Source: Microbacterium abyssi
GTDB lineage: Bacteria > Actinomycetota > Actinomycetes > Actinomycetales > Microbacteriaceae
DNA: 64,000 nt
Direction: 5' to 3'
Assembly: GCF_015277895.1 (NCBI RefSeq)
Contig: NZ_CP063815.1
Coordinates: forward strand, 434,001 to 498,000
Part shown: positions 32,110-40,660 of the stretch, one piece after another
How positions within the stretch are numbered: the first letter of the stretch is position 1
Layout of the letters: the number at the start of each line of letters is the position of its first letter
Notes under the pieces: generated by a model
Told to the model about the DNA's origin: nothing
The model's database searches: none
Seen by the model: the letters and a program-made list of their open reading frames with translations, nothing else
Program-made: the position numbers and the translations under genes

Positions 32110-33528
32110 ATGGCTGAGCTGCACGACCTGACCGCGATCGAGCAGCTGGCGGCCCTGCGGGCCCGCGAGATCAGCCCGGTCGAGCTCACCCGGCACTATC
32201 TCGACCGCATCGGCCGACTGGATGAGGGGCTCGGCGCGTTCGTCGAGGTGACGACGGATGCCGCGCTCACCCGCGCTCGCGGCCTGGCTGATGCCGAACC
32301 CGCCGGTGCCCTCTGGGGGCTGCCGTTCGGCGACAAGGACCTCGTGCCTCGGGCCGGTGTGCCGACCCGCTTCGGCTCGCGCTTGCACCGCGACTTCGTG
32401 CCCGATTCCACCGCCGATCAGGCCGCCGTGCTCGATGAGGCCGGCGGCATCAGTCTCGGCAAGACCAGCACACCGGAGTTCGGTCTCACCGGGTACACCG
32501 AGACGCAGTTCGGTCCGCCCGCCCGCGACCCGTGGAATCCCGCGAACGGTGCCGGAGGCTCGAGCGGTGGAGCCGCGACTGCGGTGGCGGCGGGACTACT
32601 GCCGCTCGCCCCGGCATCGGATGGCGGTGGGTCGATCCGCATCCCGGCCGCGACCGTCGGTGTCGTCGGCATCAAGCCCTCGCGCGGGCGGGTGCCGTTC
32701 GCGTCGGGGCTCGACAGCCCCGGCGGGCTGCCGGTCGCAGGTCCCATCGCCCGGACCGTGGCCGACGCGGCGCTGCTGCTCGACGTGCAGGTCGCCGGTC
32801 GCCCTCATCCGTACGCGACGGTGGCACCGCACGCCGGGCCGTTCCTTGACGCGGCGCAAGTCGCGGCCACAACGGCATCCGCTCGAGTCGGCGTCACCAC
32901 GGTCTCGCCGTGGGATGACGCCGAAGACATCCGGCTCGACCCCGAAGCGGCGCGCGCCGTGGCGATCGCGGCGGATCTGCTGGCGGATACCGGCACGGCC
33001 GTCGACGCGTTGGACTGGCGTCCGCGCGGCTACGCCGAGATGTTCACGACGATCTGGCGCACCAGCGCAGCGCGGATGACGCTCACGGATGCCGAGCTGG
33101 ACCTCGTCGAGCCGATCACCGCCTGGCTGGTGCGCGAAGGGCGGCGGCTCACCGGAGCGGAGGTGCTCGCCGCGCTCGCCGCGGCGACGGTGTTCGAGCG
33201 CGAGACGATCACGGCGTTCGCGCCGTTCGACGCCGTGCTGACGCCCGCGCTCGCGCTCCCGCCGCAGCCGATCGGCTGGTTCGATGCCCAGGATGCGGCG
33301 CGGAACTTCTCGCAGCAGGTGCAGTACGCGCCGTACTCGAGTTTCGTGAACGTCGCCGGCCTGCCGGCGATCGTCGTGCCGGTGACGCCGGACGCGACCG
33401 GACATCCGGTGAGCGTGCAGCTGATCGGGCGGCCCGGCGGTGAGGCGGCCATCATCGCGCTCGCCGCCGCGTTGGAGGAGCGGGTCGGACGGCTGCCGCA
33501 TCCGCCCGTGTGGAGTCTCAGCGCCTGA
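32110..33528 (+). CDS. Amidase-signature family hydrolase
   Basis: 472 residues, standard length. Catalytic set: lysine in F-G-D-K-D-L (about residue 77), cis-serine in A-G-G-S-S-G-G-A-A (about 153) and nucleophile serine in D-G-G-G-S-I-R-I-P (about 177). It is similar in layout to GatA and other amidases but stands alone with no gatC/gatB nearby, so it is probably a hydrolase of an unknown amide rather than the tRNA amidotransferase subunit. Its last 11 bp overlap the 3' end of the convergent exporter gene. Confidence 0.9.
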   Translation: MAELHDLTAIEQLAALRAREISPVELTRHYLDRIGRLDEGLGAFVEVTTDAALTRARGLADAEPAGALWGLPFGDKDLVPRAGVPTRFGSRLHRDFVPDSTADQAAVLDEAGGISLGKTSTPEFGLTGYTETQFGPPARDPWNPANGAGGSSGGAATAVAAGLLPLAPASDGGGSIRIPAATVGVVGIKPSRGRVPFASGLDSPGGLPVAGPIARTVADAALLLDVQVAGRPHPYATVAPHAGPFLDAAQVAATTASARVGVTTVSPWDDAEDIRLDPEAARAVAIAADLLADTGTAVDALDWRPRGYAEMFTTIWRTSAARMTLTDAELDLVEPITAWLVREGRRLTGAEVLAALAAATVFERETITAFAPFDAVLTPALALPPQPIGWFDAQDAARNFSQQVQYAPYSSFVNVAGLPAIVVPVTPDATGHPVSVQLIGRPGGEAAIIALAAALEERVGRLPHPPVWSLSA

Positions 33529-34918
33529 GGCGGGCGCGCGACTTCGAGACGGTGGAGAGTGTGGCGCGCAGCGGCGTGCCGAGGTAGAGACCCAGCGAGG
33601 CGCCGGCAGCGAGTCCGATCCCGATGGAGCCGGCGAGCACGAGCGGACTTACGCCGACCAGCATTCCCTCGGCTGTCCCATCGGAGTCGACGATGCCGAG
33701 CAGGCCGCGGAAGACCGCAGTACCCGGCACGAGCGGGACGATCGCCGCGGTCGTGACCGCGACCGAGGGCACGTGCACGCCGCGCGCCGTGAGGATGCCG
33801 ATGAAGCTCGCCAGCAGCGCGCCGATGGCGCTCGCGCCGCCGGGCTGGACGCCCAGCGCGATCGTCGCACTGTACGCCAGGATCGCCAGAGTGCTGAGGA
33901 CCGCGCTGATGAGGATGATGCGAACGCCAGCGCCGTTGAACAGCGCGACCGCGACCGAGATGATGATCGCGCCGCCGATCTGCGCCACGACGGATCCGAA
34001 CGGGATCGCATCGGTCGGCAGGGGGATGCTGATGCCGACGAGACGCGAGAGCTCGAGGCCGATGAGGATGCCGAGTACCACGCCGAGTGTCTGCATCGTC
34101 AGGTCGAGGATGCGTCCGCCCGCTGTCAGCATGAAGCCGTCGATGGCGTCCTGTGCGGCGCCGACGACGGTGAGCCCGGAGAGCATGAGCACGATTCCCG
34201 AGGCGACGATGATCGACGGCTCCACGGCGACGAAGGGCGGGATGCCCGCGGCGCCGAGCGCGGAGACGACGGTCGTGACGGCCGTGATGACGAACCCGCC
34301 GGCGATCTGGCTGAAGAACAGCGGCACCTGCAGTCGTGCGAGCCCGGCCTGGGTGAAGGCGGCGCCGAGCGCGGCGAGGAAGCTCAACAGGATGATGATC
34401 GGGGAGGCGTCATAGAGGATGGCGACGCCTACCGTGAGCAGGGCGCGGGCGAAGATGACGACGATCGGGCGGTAGAGGAAGGGCGTGCGCCGAATGACCC
34501 GGAACGCCAGTCGTGCCTCATCGAGATCCATGCCGTCGCTGATGTCGACGAGCAGCGCCTGGAGTCGCTGCAGCTTCGCGTAGTCGGGGGAGGCGGCGCG
34601 CACGACCCGGATCATCGTGGTCGGCCAGTCCTCCTCGCCGCGGTGGTACGAGACGCTGATCGCGTTGAAGTTGACGTCCACGTGCACGCCGGTGAGGCCG
34701 TAGACGCGAGCGACGCGGATGATGGCGAATGTCACGTCGTGCGCCGACGCGCCGACGGCGAACATCGATTCGCCGAGCCGCAGCGCGAGGTCGAGGATCT
34801 TGACGACCACCGTCTCGTTCAGGACGGTGTACGCCTCGGTGAGCGCGACCTTGTCGGGGTCGGTCCGGATCGCGCGGCGCACGGAGTTCAGCAGGTGGAA
34901 GCGTCGTTCTGTGGCCAT
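33518..34918 (-). CDS. ThrE-type threonine/serine exporter
   Basis: 466 residues. The soluble N-terminal part (about 1-150) with G-E-S-M-F-A-V-G-A-S-A-H-D-V is the PF06738 region; roughly ten hydrophobic spans follow, including the second ThrE half (PF12821 type) on one chain as in Corynebacterium ThrE. It exports threonine and serine by proton motive force. The gene ends inside the amidase 3' end; no obvious operon partner. Confidence 0.9.
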   Translation of the reverse strand: MATERRFHLLNSVRRAIRTDPDKVALTEAYTVLNETVVVKILDLALRLGESMFAVGASAHDVTFAIIRVARVYGLTGVHVDVNFNAISVSYHRGEEDWPTTMIRVVRAASPDYAKLQRLQALLVDISDGMDLDEARLAFRVIRRTPFLYRPIVVIFARALLTVGVAILYDASPIIILLSFLAALGAAFTQAGLARLQVPLFFSQIAGGFVITAVTTVVSALGAAGIPPFVAVEPSIIVASGIVLMLSGLTVVGAAQDAIDGFMLTAGGRILDLTMQTLGVVLGILIGLELSRLVGISIPLPTDAIPFGSVVAQIGGAIIISVAVALFNGAGVRIILISAVLSTLAILAYSATIALGVQPGGASAIGALLASFIGILTARGVHVPSVAVTTAAIVPLVPGTAVFRGLLGIVDSDGTAEGMLVGVSPLVLAGSIGIGLAAGASLGLYLGTPLRATLSTVSKSRARLRR

Positions 34919-34976
34919 GTCTCCATTGTCTCGAGTCGTGGCGGCGGTGTCGGCATCCGGTCGGGGATGCCGGGGG

Positions 34977-35396
34977 TCAGCGGGCGAGCCTCGAGATCAG
35001 GTTCGCGATCTCGTCGACATCCGCGGCGGTTACGGCGACGAGCGGGTAGGCGTCCTCGTCCTCCGGATCCTCGATGTGGACGAGGTGCAGTCCGTGCGCG
35101 CCGAGGAGCTCGTTCGCACGGTTGACGGCGGCGGTGAGATCATCGACGTCGCCTACCTCGTCGACATCGACTCCGGTGCGGAACACGCGGGGCAGGGCGG
35201 GGAGGGCCTCGGCCAGTTCGACGCCGGTGTCGCCGAGATCGAGATAAGCGAGAGCGCCGGCATCATCGAGCGCGTCGATGAGCGCGTCCCACGGATCGTC
35301 GCCCGCTTCGACGGCGTCGAGTACGGCGGGCGCGAACTCGGGGTCTTCGTCCAGCAGGTTGCACAGACGGGTCCAGTCTTCGATCGTGTCGGTCAT
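34977..35396 (-). CDS. Hypothetical acidic protein (DUF6630-like)
   Basis: 139 residues, strongly acidic (many D and E), no signal or membrane span. It starts with D-W-x-x-L-C-N-L-L-D-E-D and contains D-P-W-D-A-L-I-D-A-L-D-D, a pattern that suggests the DUF6630 family; this is from memory of the pattern, not a search. Upstream, on the same strand, lies another hypothetical gene, 39 bp away. Function unknown. Confidence 0.6.
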   Translation of the reverse strand: MTDTIEDWTRLCNLLDEDPEFAPAVLDAVEAGDDPWDALIDALDDAGALAYLDLGDTGVELAEALPALPRVFRTGVDVDEVGDVDDLTAAVNRANELLGAHGLHLVHIEDPEDEDAYPLVAVTAADVDEIANLISRLAR

Positions 35397-35435
35397 GAGT
35401 CCTCGTTCCGCTCTGATGTCTGCTTCGGCGTCCTG

Positions 35436-36044
35436 TCAGGACCAGAATCGTCTGGCGTGCGGCATGAGCTCCAGCATCCCGTTCCCATCGAGAATCACGT
35501 GCCGCTCGTCGATGCCGAACGAGGGCCACTGCACGACCAGTTCGATAGGGCCAGGGGGAGGCGCGGGCCAGAGCCACAACCCGTCGCTTCCAGAGTACGA
35601 GTTCCCGTCTCCACCGCCTCCGCCGCCTCGGCGGTTCAAGGTGTGATGCGTCGGCGCGACCATCGGATCGCCGTCGCCGAAGAACCGCGAGTGGTCTGCG
35701 AGAACTCGTTCACCGTCGCCCAGCACGAGGCCGAACCGGAGACGGCCTCCCGGATCCGACGGGCCTCCCCACGGTTGGTGCTCCATGAAGGTTCCGCACA
35801 ATTCGTTCCACTCCCGCGCCGGGAGGCCGTTGCGCCGCAGGCGGCGTTCGATGCGGAACTCGACACCGTCGCTGTACACCGCGGCGCCCATCAGGGCGAT
35901 GGCGACATGATCCGTCGTTGCAAGGATCTCGGAGGCGGGAAAGAGCGAGGGCAGCTCGTCTTCGGGCGCTGACCACCACCGCGGCTGGTTCGACTCGCGC
36001 TCCTCGGGTTCGGGAATCTCGGGGTCCGGCGGGAAGAACGTCAT
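35436..36044 (-). CDS. Hypothetical cytosolic protein
   Basis: 202 residues with an acidic P/E-rich start, a middle R-I-E-R-R-L-R-R-N-G-L-P region and a late G-rich loop (R-R-G-G-G-G-G-G) before W-L-W-P-A-P-P-P-G-P. The repeated tryptophans suggest a folded beta domain. No family recognised. It may be co-transcribed with the DUF6630-like gene 39 bp downstream. Confidence 0.6.
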   Translation of the reverse strand: MTFFPPDPEIPEPEERESNQPRWWSAPEDELPSLFPASEILATTDHVAIALMGAAVYSDGVEFRIERRLRRNGLPAREWNELCGTFMEHQPWGGPSDPGGRLRFGLVLGDGERVLADHSRFFGDGDPMVAPTHHTLNRRGGGGGGDGNSYSGSDGLWLWPAPPPGPIELVVQWPSFGIDERHVILDGNGMLELMPHARRFWS

Positions 36045-36108
36045 GTCGACAGACGATCACATGTGCTCAGGTGCGCACAAGAGTCGGTCGCGTCGCGTCG
36101 GATCGCGG

Positions 36109-36915
36109 CTACGGAAGCGGTACGGGATGCAGTCGCGTGATCTCGCGTGTCGACAGATCGATCATCACCGCAGTGTCCTCGGGGATCCGCGTCCACCCCT
36201 CCGCGTCGACGCCGCTGGAGATGACGTGGACGGCGTCGTCGGTGATGCGGTAGTCCATCGCGTAATACTCGGTCGCGTGACTGGCAGGCATCGCCTCGAC
36301 TGATTCGAAGAGCTCTCGGAGGGATTCGACGGGCGAATCGACACGGCTGTTGATGTGAATCGCGAACAGCCTGCTCGGCGTCAGGAGCAGCGCGTTGAGG
36401 CTCGAGTTCGGGAACTCGCGCACAAGGATCTCGAGCGCACGCGTGACGCCTTCGGCTTCGTCGCCGTGCGCCTCGTCGATGCACTGCATGATCAGACGGA
36501 AGTAGCGCTCGCTGTCGGTGTCGCCGACGAGCTTCGTTCGCGAAGACGGACTGAGCTGCGCCTCGAGGTGATCGATCGGCGCGATGTGGCCATTGTGGGC
36601 GAACGCGTACCCGGTATCGGTGAACGGGTGGGTGTTCTCCGGCGAGACCGGCAGCCCACCCGTCGCCCAGCGCAGATGCACGAGTCCGCAGCATCCGAGC
36701 GCCTGTTCCGAGAGCGCCTTGTACTGCGGATCTATCGACGCGTTGCGCGCCGACGAGACCGCCTCGGTCTCGTCACCGAGCGAGCGATGCCACGCCATTC
36801 CCCACCCATCGCTGTGCACCTCCGTGAGCGCGGTGAAGGTGTCGAAGTCGTCGCGTCCGAGAACGTCGACGACCGAAGTCGGGCGGGTGGTGACGTAGCC
36901 AAGCAGTCGGCACAC
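36109..36915 (-). CDS. Class II glutamine amidotransferase (EgtC/YafJ-like)
   Basis: 268 residues from GTG 36915, which puts the nucleophile Cys at position 2 (M-C-R-L-L-G-Y), the required position of class II (Ntn) amidotransferases; GAGGAG lies just upstream. Further markers: D-G-W-G-M-A-W and F-A-H-N-G-H-I, the oxyanion and substrate loops. Family members hydrolyse gamma-glutamyl bonds; EgtC does so in ergothioneine synthesis. It is divergent from a YbdK-type glutamate-amine ligase, which may hint at a gamma-glutamyl pathway, but no egtB or egtD is in view. Cys2 placement gives high confidence in the start. Confidence 0.85.
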   Translation of the reverse strand: MCRLLGYVTTRPTSVVDVLGRDDFDTFTALTEVHSDGWGMAWHRSLGDETEAVSSARNASIDPQYKALSEQALGCCGLVHLRWATGGLPVSPENTHPFTDTGYAFAHNGHIAPIDHLEAQLSPSSRTKLVGDTDSERYFRLIMQCIDEAHGDEAEGVTRALEILVREFPNSSLNALLLTPSRLFAIHINSRVDSPVESLRELFESVEAMPASHATEYYAMDYRITDDAVHVISSGVDAEGWTRIPEDTAVMIDLSTREITRLHPVPLP

Positions 36916-37045
36916 AGTGCGGGTCTCCTCTCGTTGACCCCATCGAGCCTGCTCCCATCGGGGCGATGAGGCAACCTCATACGGCAGGGTGCGCTGTGCG
37001 CGCAATCCCTTCGGCCCGATTCGGGTCGGCTGGCACACTGGGGCC

Positions 37046-38170
37046 ATGCGTACCGTCGGTGTGGAAGAAGAACTGCTGCTCGTGGATGCCGAGAGCGGGC
37101 GACCGCTGTCGGTGGCCGCGCGCACGTTGCGATTCGCGGCCGAAGCCGCCGAGCCCGTCGATGCCACCTCGGACGATGTGCCGGGAGGATCCCTCGAGCA
37201 CGAGCTTCAGCAACAGCAGGTTGAGACCGACACGGTTCCGCACACCGACATGGCAGCGCTCGGCGACGGCGTTCGTGCGTGGCGTGACCACGCGATCACC
37301 GCGGCACGTCGTGCAGGTGCACGGGTGATCGCCTCGGGAACGTCACCGTTGCCGGTGGGTGCCGCGGTCGTCGGCAAACCCCGATACCTGCAGATGGTGG
37401 AGCACTTCGGGCTCACGACGAGCGAGCAGCTCACGGGAGCGTGTCATGTGCACGTTTCCGTGGAGTCCGATGACGAGGGCATCGGGGTGCTCGACCGCAT
37501 CCGGGGCTGGTTGCCGCAGTTGCTGGCGTTGAGCGCGAACTCGCCGTTCTGGCGAGGCGAGGACACGAAATACGCGAGTTTTCGCTCGCAGGCGATCGTA
37601 CGCTGGCCGACGGCCGGTCCGACGGAGACGTTCGGGACTGCCGAGCGCTATCACGAGCTCGTCGCGTCGATGATCGCGTCGGGTGCCATTCTCGACGAGG
37701 GCATGATCTACTTCGACGCGCGCCTGTCGCACCATTATCCGACGGTGGAGATCCGCGTCGCGGACGTCTGCCCGGATGCCGCGGACACCGTGCTCATCGC
37801 GGCGCTGTGCCGCGGCCTCGTCGACACGGCTGCGGCAGCTTGGCGCGCGGAGGACGAGCCGACGCCTCTCGCGGTCTCGATGCTCCGGCTCATGAGCTGG
37901 CAGGCAGGCCGGTACGGCATCGAGGGCGACCTGATCGACCCGCGAACGCTCAAGCCGCGCCCGGCACGCGAGATCGTCGGCGATCTCGTCGATCACGTGC
38001 GGGATGCTCTGCGCGAGAACGGGGATGAGGCGTTCGTCGAGGAACAGATCGAGCGGATCTTCGCACGCGGAAACGGTGCGATGCGCCAGCGCGCGATGCT
38101 CGAGAAGACCGGGCAGCTGAGCGATGTCGTCGCGGAGCTGGCGAGGGTCACCGCCGGTCTCGACGACTGA
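37046..38170 (+). CDS. YbdK-family carboxylate-amine ligase (GCS2)
   Basis: 374 residues from ATG 37046: M-R-T-V-G-V-E-E-E-L is the glutamate-cysteine-ligase-2 start (V-G-V-E-E-E holding the metal/ATP glutamates). Later: G-T-S-P-L-P, C-H-V-H-V-S-V and E-I-R-V-A-D. YbdK enzymes make gamma-glutamyl bonds weakly; their physiological product is often unknown. Divergent from the class II amidotransferase, and the last gene before the integrated element: its end lies 57 bp from the left attachment repeat. Confidence 0.88.
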   Translation: MRTVGVEEELLLVDAESGRPLSVAARTLRFAAEAAEPVDATSDDVPGGSLEHELQQQQVETDTVPHTDMAALGDGVRAWRDHAITAARRAGARVIASGTSPLPVGAAVVGKPRYLQMVEHFGLTTSEQLTGACHVHVSVESDDEGIGVLDRIRGWLPQLLALSANSPFWRGEDTKYASFRSQAIVRWPTAGPTETFGTAERYHELVASMIASGAILDEGMIYFDARLSHHYPTVEIRVADVCPDAADTVLIAALCRGLVDTAAAAWRAEDEPTPLAVSMLRLMSWQAGRYGIEGDLIDPRTLKPRPAREIVGDLVDHVRDALRENGDEAFVEEQIERIFARGNGAMRQRAMLEKTGQLSDVVAELARVTAGLDD

Positions 38171-38193
38171 GCCTCGACTCGAGGCACAAAGAA

Positions 38194-38221
38194 ACCCCCG
38201 TGAGTAGAAGCCTCACGAGGG
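38194..38221 (-). terminator. Original tRNA-Phe terminator (now left of the element)
   Basis: Stem CCCCCGTGAG/CTCACGAGGG (38195-38204 and 38212-38221, one mismatch). Read leftward the right side ends in GGGGGTTTCTTT. It lies just beyond attL, where the uninterrupted tRNA-Phe transcript would have ended; a matching hairpin (53,472-53,505) lies inside the element next to attR. Confidence 0.65.
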
Positions 38222-38226
38222 TCTCA

Positions 38227-38270
38227 GTGGCTCCGACGGGCGTCGATCCCGTGACCTCACGATTTTCAGT
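38227..38270. repeat. attL (44-bp direct repeat)
   Basis: Identical to 53532-53575; it carries the anticodon-arm-to-3'-end part of tRNA-Phe and diverges from it right after CAGT at 38270. Confidence 0.93.
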
Positions 38271-38413
38271 TAGATTTCGTGGGTCAGCGGGTACCCGTTG
38301 GTCGCCGTTTGCCCCGTGATTCCGCGGAAGTTGTCATCGTTGGTCGTGGCTGGTTGAGAGTGGTTTCAGCGGAGGTACCGGCACAGAACCGGCACACATT
38401 CTTCCTCCTACCC

Positions 38414-40660
38414 CTAAAGCGCCGGAACCTCAGTCCAGTCATCCGTCGGATGTTCTTCGCGCGCCATCATCATCGCGTAGTGCTGGTTCTGTTTGGTCTC
38501 CGCAAAGATGCGCTCGAACACGCTGAGGTAGGTCTCGACCGAGTGCATGGAGGGTGAATGATCGTTGTCATCAAAGATGCTGTGCGAGCCGCCATTCGCC
38601 CACATGAAGAGTGAGTGACAGATGAGCCGGTCGTCGCCCGTGAACTTGTCGAGGATGCTGTCCTGACCAACGTCGCCGAGAACGTTGAAGTAGGTCTCCA
38701 GGATTCGACGCATCGTGTTTTCAAGCCCGATCGGCGTCTCATATCCCCCAGCACGTCCCGCGTTCCGTACTTCGTCCCAGAGCCTCCCGTATGAGGACTT
38801 GATGGGATTCGTATCAAAGGGCTCTATGGCGTGAGCGCGGTCGGCGTACTTCCGGATTGTGAAGTAACGCCGACGCCTATCCGGCTTCCGGCTGCGCTGG
38901 TACGTGATCTCCTTGTGGAAATGGACGTTGTGCGTCAGAATCACTACCTGCGCGACCAGCCCATCGCCCTTCATCGCCTCGTCCACAAGACCGCGGATCA
39001 GCGCGCTCACGACCACCATGACATCGCTATCCATCGAAGAAATCGGATCATCGATGACGGCGAGAATCGGTGCAGTCGAACCACCAGTGCGAGTACTCCG
39101 GAGCAGGTGATAGTAGTACAGGAAAGATAGGAAGGTTCGTTCCCCTTCGCTAAGTGAACCGGCATCGAATGCCCCGTCACTCCGGGTGATCGTGTAGCCG
39201 TCTTCAAGCTCGTCTGACGCAGCGAGCCGGAACGAGGTGAACCCCGTGTCCGAGAGCACTCGATTCATGCGTTCGATCGTTGGCTTGCTCGAAACCAATT
39301 GTGCGCTGAGGGCCAACTCTCGACGCACGATGTCAGCAAGCTCTTCGGTGACCGCCTGCAAAGCGGCCTCGATGCCTGAAACTGCGGGTTCGAGCCGGTC
39401 CACGTCTCGTTGGTACGCGGCAAGTTCTGAGTTCACCACATAAGCCGCGAAGTAGTTCCAGCATCGCTCGACCAACAAGGGTCGTGCTTGCGCTCGTGTT
39501 CGCACGCGCGTGTTGTGCTCGTCGATCGCCGCATTTGCTGCAGTGAACACTGCGTTGATTCGCTCGATCTCGGTCGTGAGATCGTCGATGGAGACTTCCG
39601 TGGAGGGCGAGGCGAGTTTCTGATGTATCGAGACTCGAATCTTTTCGACGGCGAGTTCGAGTGCTGACGCGGGCGCTTCGAGCGCTGCTGTATTGAGGTG
39701 GGGACTGTGACCCTCAAGTAGGCGGCGAACCGTTCCGAGAATCGCCTCGGTCTGCCTCGCGAACGCCTCCTCGAAGCGCTGGAGCTTCTCGACTTGATCC
39801 TCGTAGGACCGGTCGAACAACTCCTCCAGGTGGTGCACGAAATCCGAGGGAGTTTCTTGCTGGCAGAACGGGCAGACGCCGTCGGCTTGTTCGACGAACT
39901 TGCGACCGGCGGACACCCAGTCCGCGTTTCCAAGTCGCTGCACGAGGTCGCTGAGCCTTGCGTCTTCGCTGCCCACCACTCTCTTTGCGAAGAGGTCATA
40001 GCCTGGAATTGCCTCGACCCGGAGCACGGTGAGCGGTGCGAATCTGGATGCCTCTGTCGCTTGGTCGTTGAAGACGCTCTGCGCCTCAGCAATCAGTACT
40101 GCCTCATCGGCGTCGGTCGCTCCTGATACAGCCGACGCCGCCTCCAGCAATCTCGTCACGAACCGATCCTTCGAACCATTGAACCCGTCAAAAGCAGTTG
40201 TCAGTTCAGGCGCGAGGTCACTCCGTTTGCCCCAAACATCGTCGGTCAACCGTCGCTTTGCGGATGCCAGTTCGTCTCGGTGCTTCGTGAGGTTAGACGC
40301 AGTGCGCTTCTTCTTCGTCTCCGCCTTGGGCTTCTCGCCGTTCTCACCAACTATCGCCTCCAGCGCAGTGCGCTTCTCAACGTTTTCCTCACCGAGAAGG
40401 AACACACCCTCCAAACGCGAGTATTGTTCGATGACCTTCTCGACGAAGTCCCTGTTGTAGACCTGCACATCGAGTGGCGTGTCGTCCTTCCAATGGTGCT
40501 TCGTGCCGGGGAATCGCGATGGGTCTGCAAGCGCACGACTGATCGAGGTTTTCCCCGAGCCATTCGGGCCGAACACGAACGTGGCAACGCCGAAGGGCGC
40601 CACCGGTAGCGGATCAGCACCCAAACACGCCACCCCTGAGACGGTTAAAGATTCAAGCAC
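38414..40660 (-). CDS. Zinc-hook ATPase with PrrC/RloC-like anticodon-nuclease signature
   Basis: 748 residues from GTG 40660, inside the 3' end of the restriction gene (8-bp overlap, so coupled). AAA_13/SMC-like: Walker A G-P-N-G-S-G-K-T (31-38), long coiled coil with a zinc-hook C-P-F-C (C263, C266) at its middle, ABC signature S-L-S-E-G-E-R (502-508), Walker B V-I-D-D (about 535). The C-terminal R651-x-x-x-E655 with H693 (H682 possible) fits the RxxxE...H triad of PrrC and RloC anticodon nucleases. Those enzymes are silent until phage or DNA damage activates them, then cut tRNA. Here the activity is a prediction; the R-M linkage strengthens it. Confidence 0.75.
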   Translation of the reverse strand: MLESLTVSGVACLGADPLPVAPFGVATFVFGPNGSGKTSISRALADPSRFPGTKHHWKDDTPLDVQVYNRDFVEKVIEQYSRLEGVFLLGEENVEKRTALEAIVGENGEKPKAETKKKRTASNLTKHRDELASAKRRLTDDVWGKRSDLAPELTTAFDGFNGSKDRFVTRLLEAASAVSGATDADEAVLIAEAQSVFNDQATEASRFAPLTVLRVEAIPGYDLFAKRVVGSEDARLSDLVQRLGNADWVSAGRKFVEQADGVCPFCQQETPSDFVHHLEELFDRSYEDQVEKLQRFEEAFARQTEAILGTVRRLLEGHSPHLNTAALEAPASALELAVEKIRVSIHQKLASPSTEVSIDDLTTEIERINAVFTAANAAIDEHNTRVRTRAQARPLLVERCWNYFAAYVVNSELAAYQRDVDRLEPAVSGIEAALQAVTEELADIVRRELALSAQLVSSKPTIERMNRVLSDTGFTSFRLAASDELEDGYTITRSDGAFDAGSLSEGERTFLSFLYYYHLLRSTRTGGSTAPILAVIDDPISSMDSDVMVVVSALIRGLVDEAMKGDGLVAQVVILTHNVHFHKEITYQRSRKPDRRRRYFTIRKYADRAHAIEPFDTNPIKSSYGRLWDEVRNAGRAGGYETPIGLENTMRRILETYFNVLGDVGQDSILDKFTGDDRLICHSLFMWANGGSHSIFDDNDHSPSMHSVETYLSVFERIFAETKQNQHYAMMMAREEHPTDDWTEVPAL

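Noticed and set aside
38279..38557. Small plus-strand open frame beside attL
   Set aside because: Overlaps the 3' end of the ATPase gene antisense and has no ribosome site.
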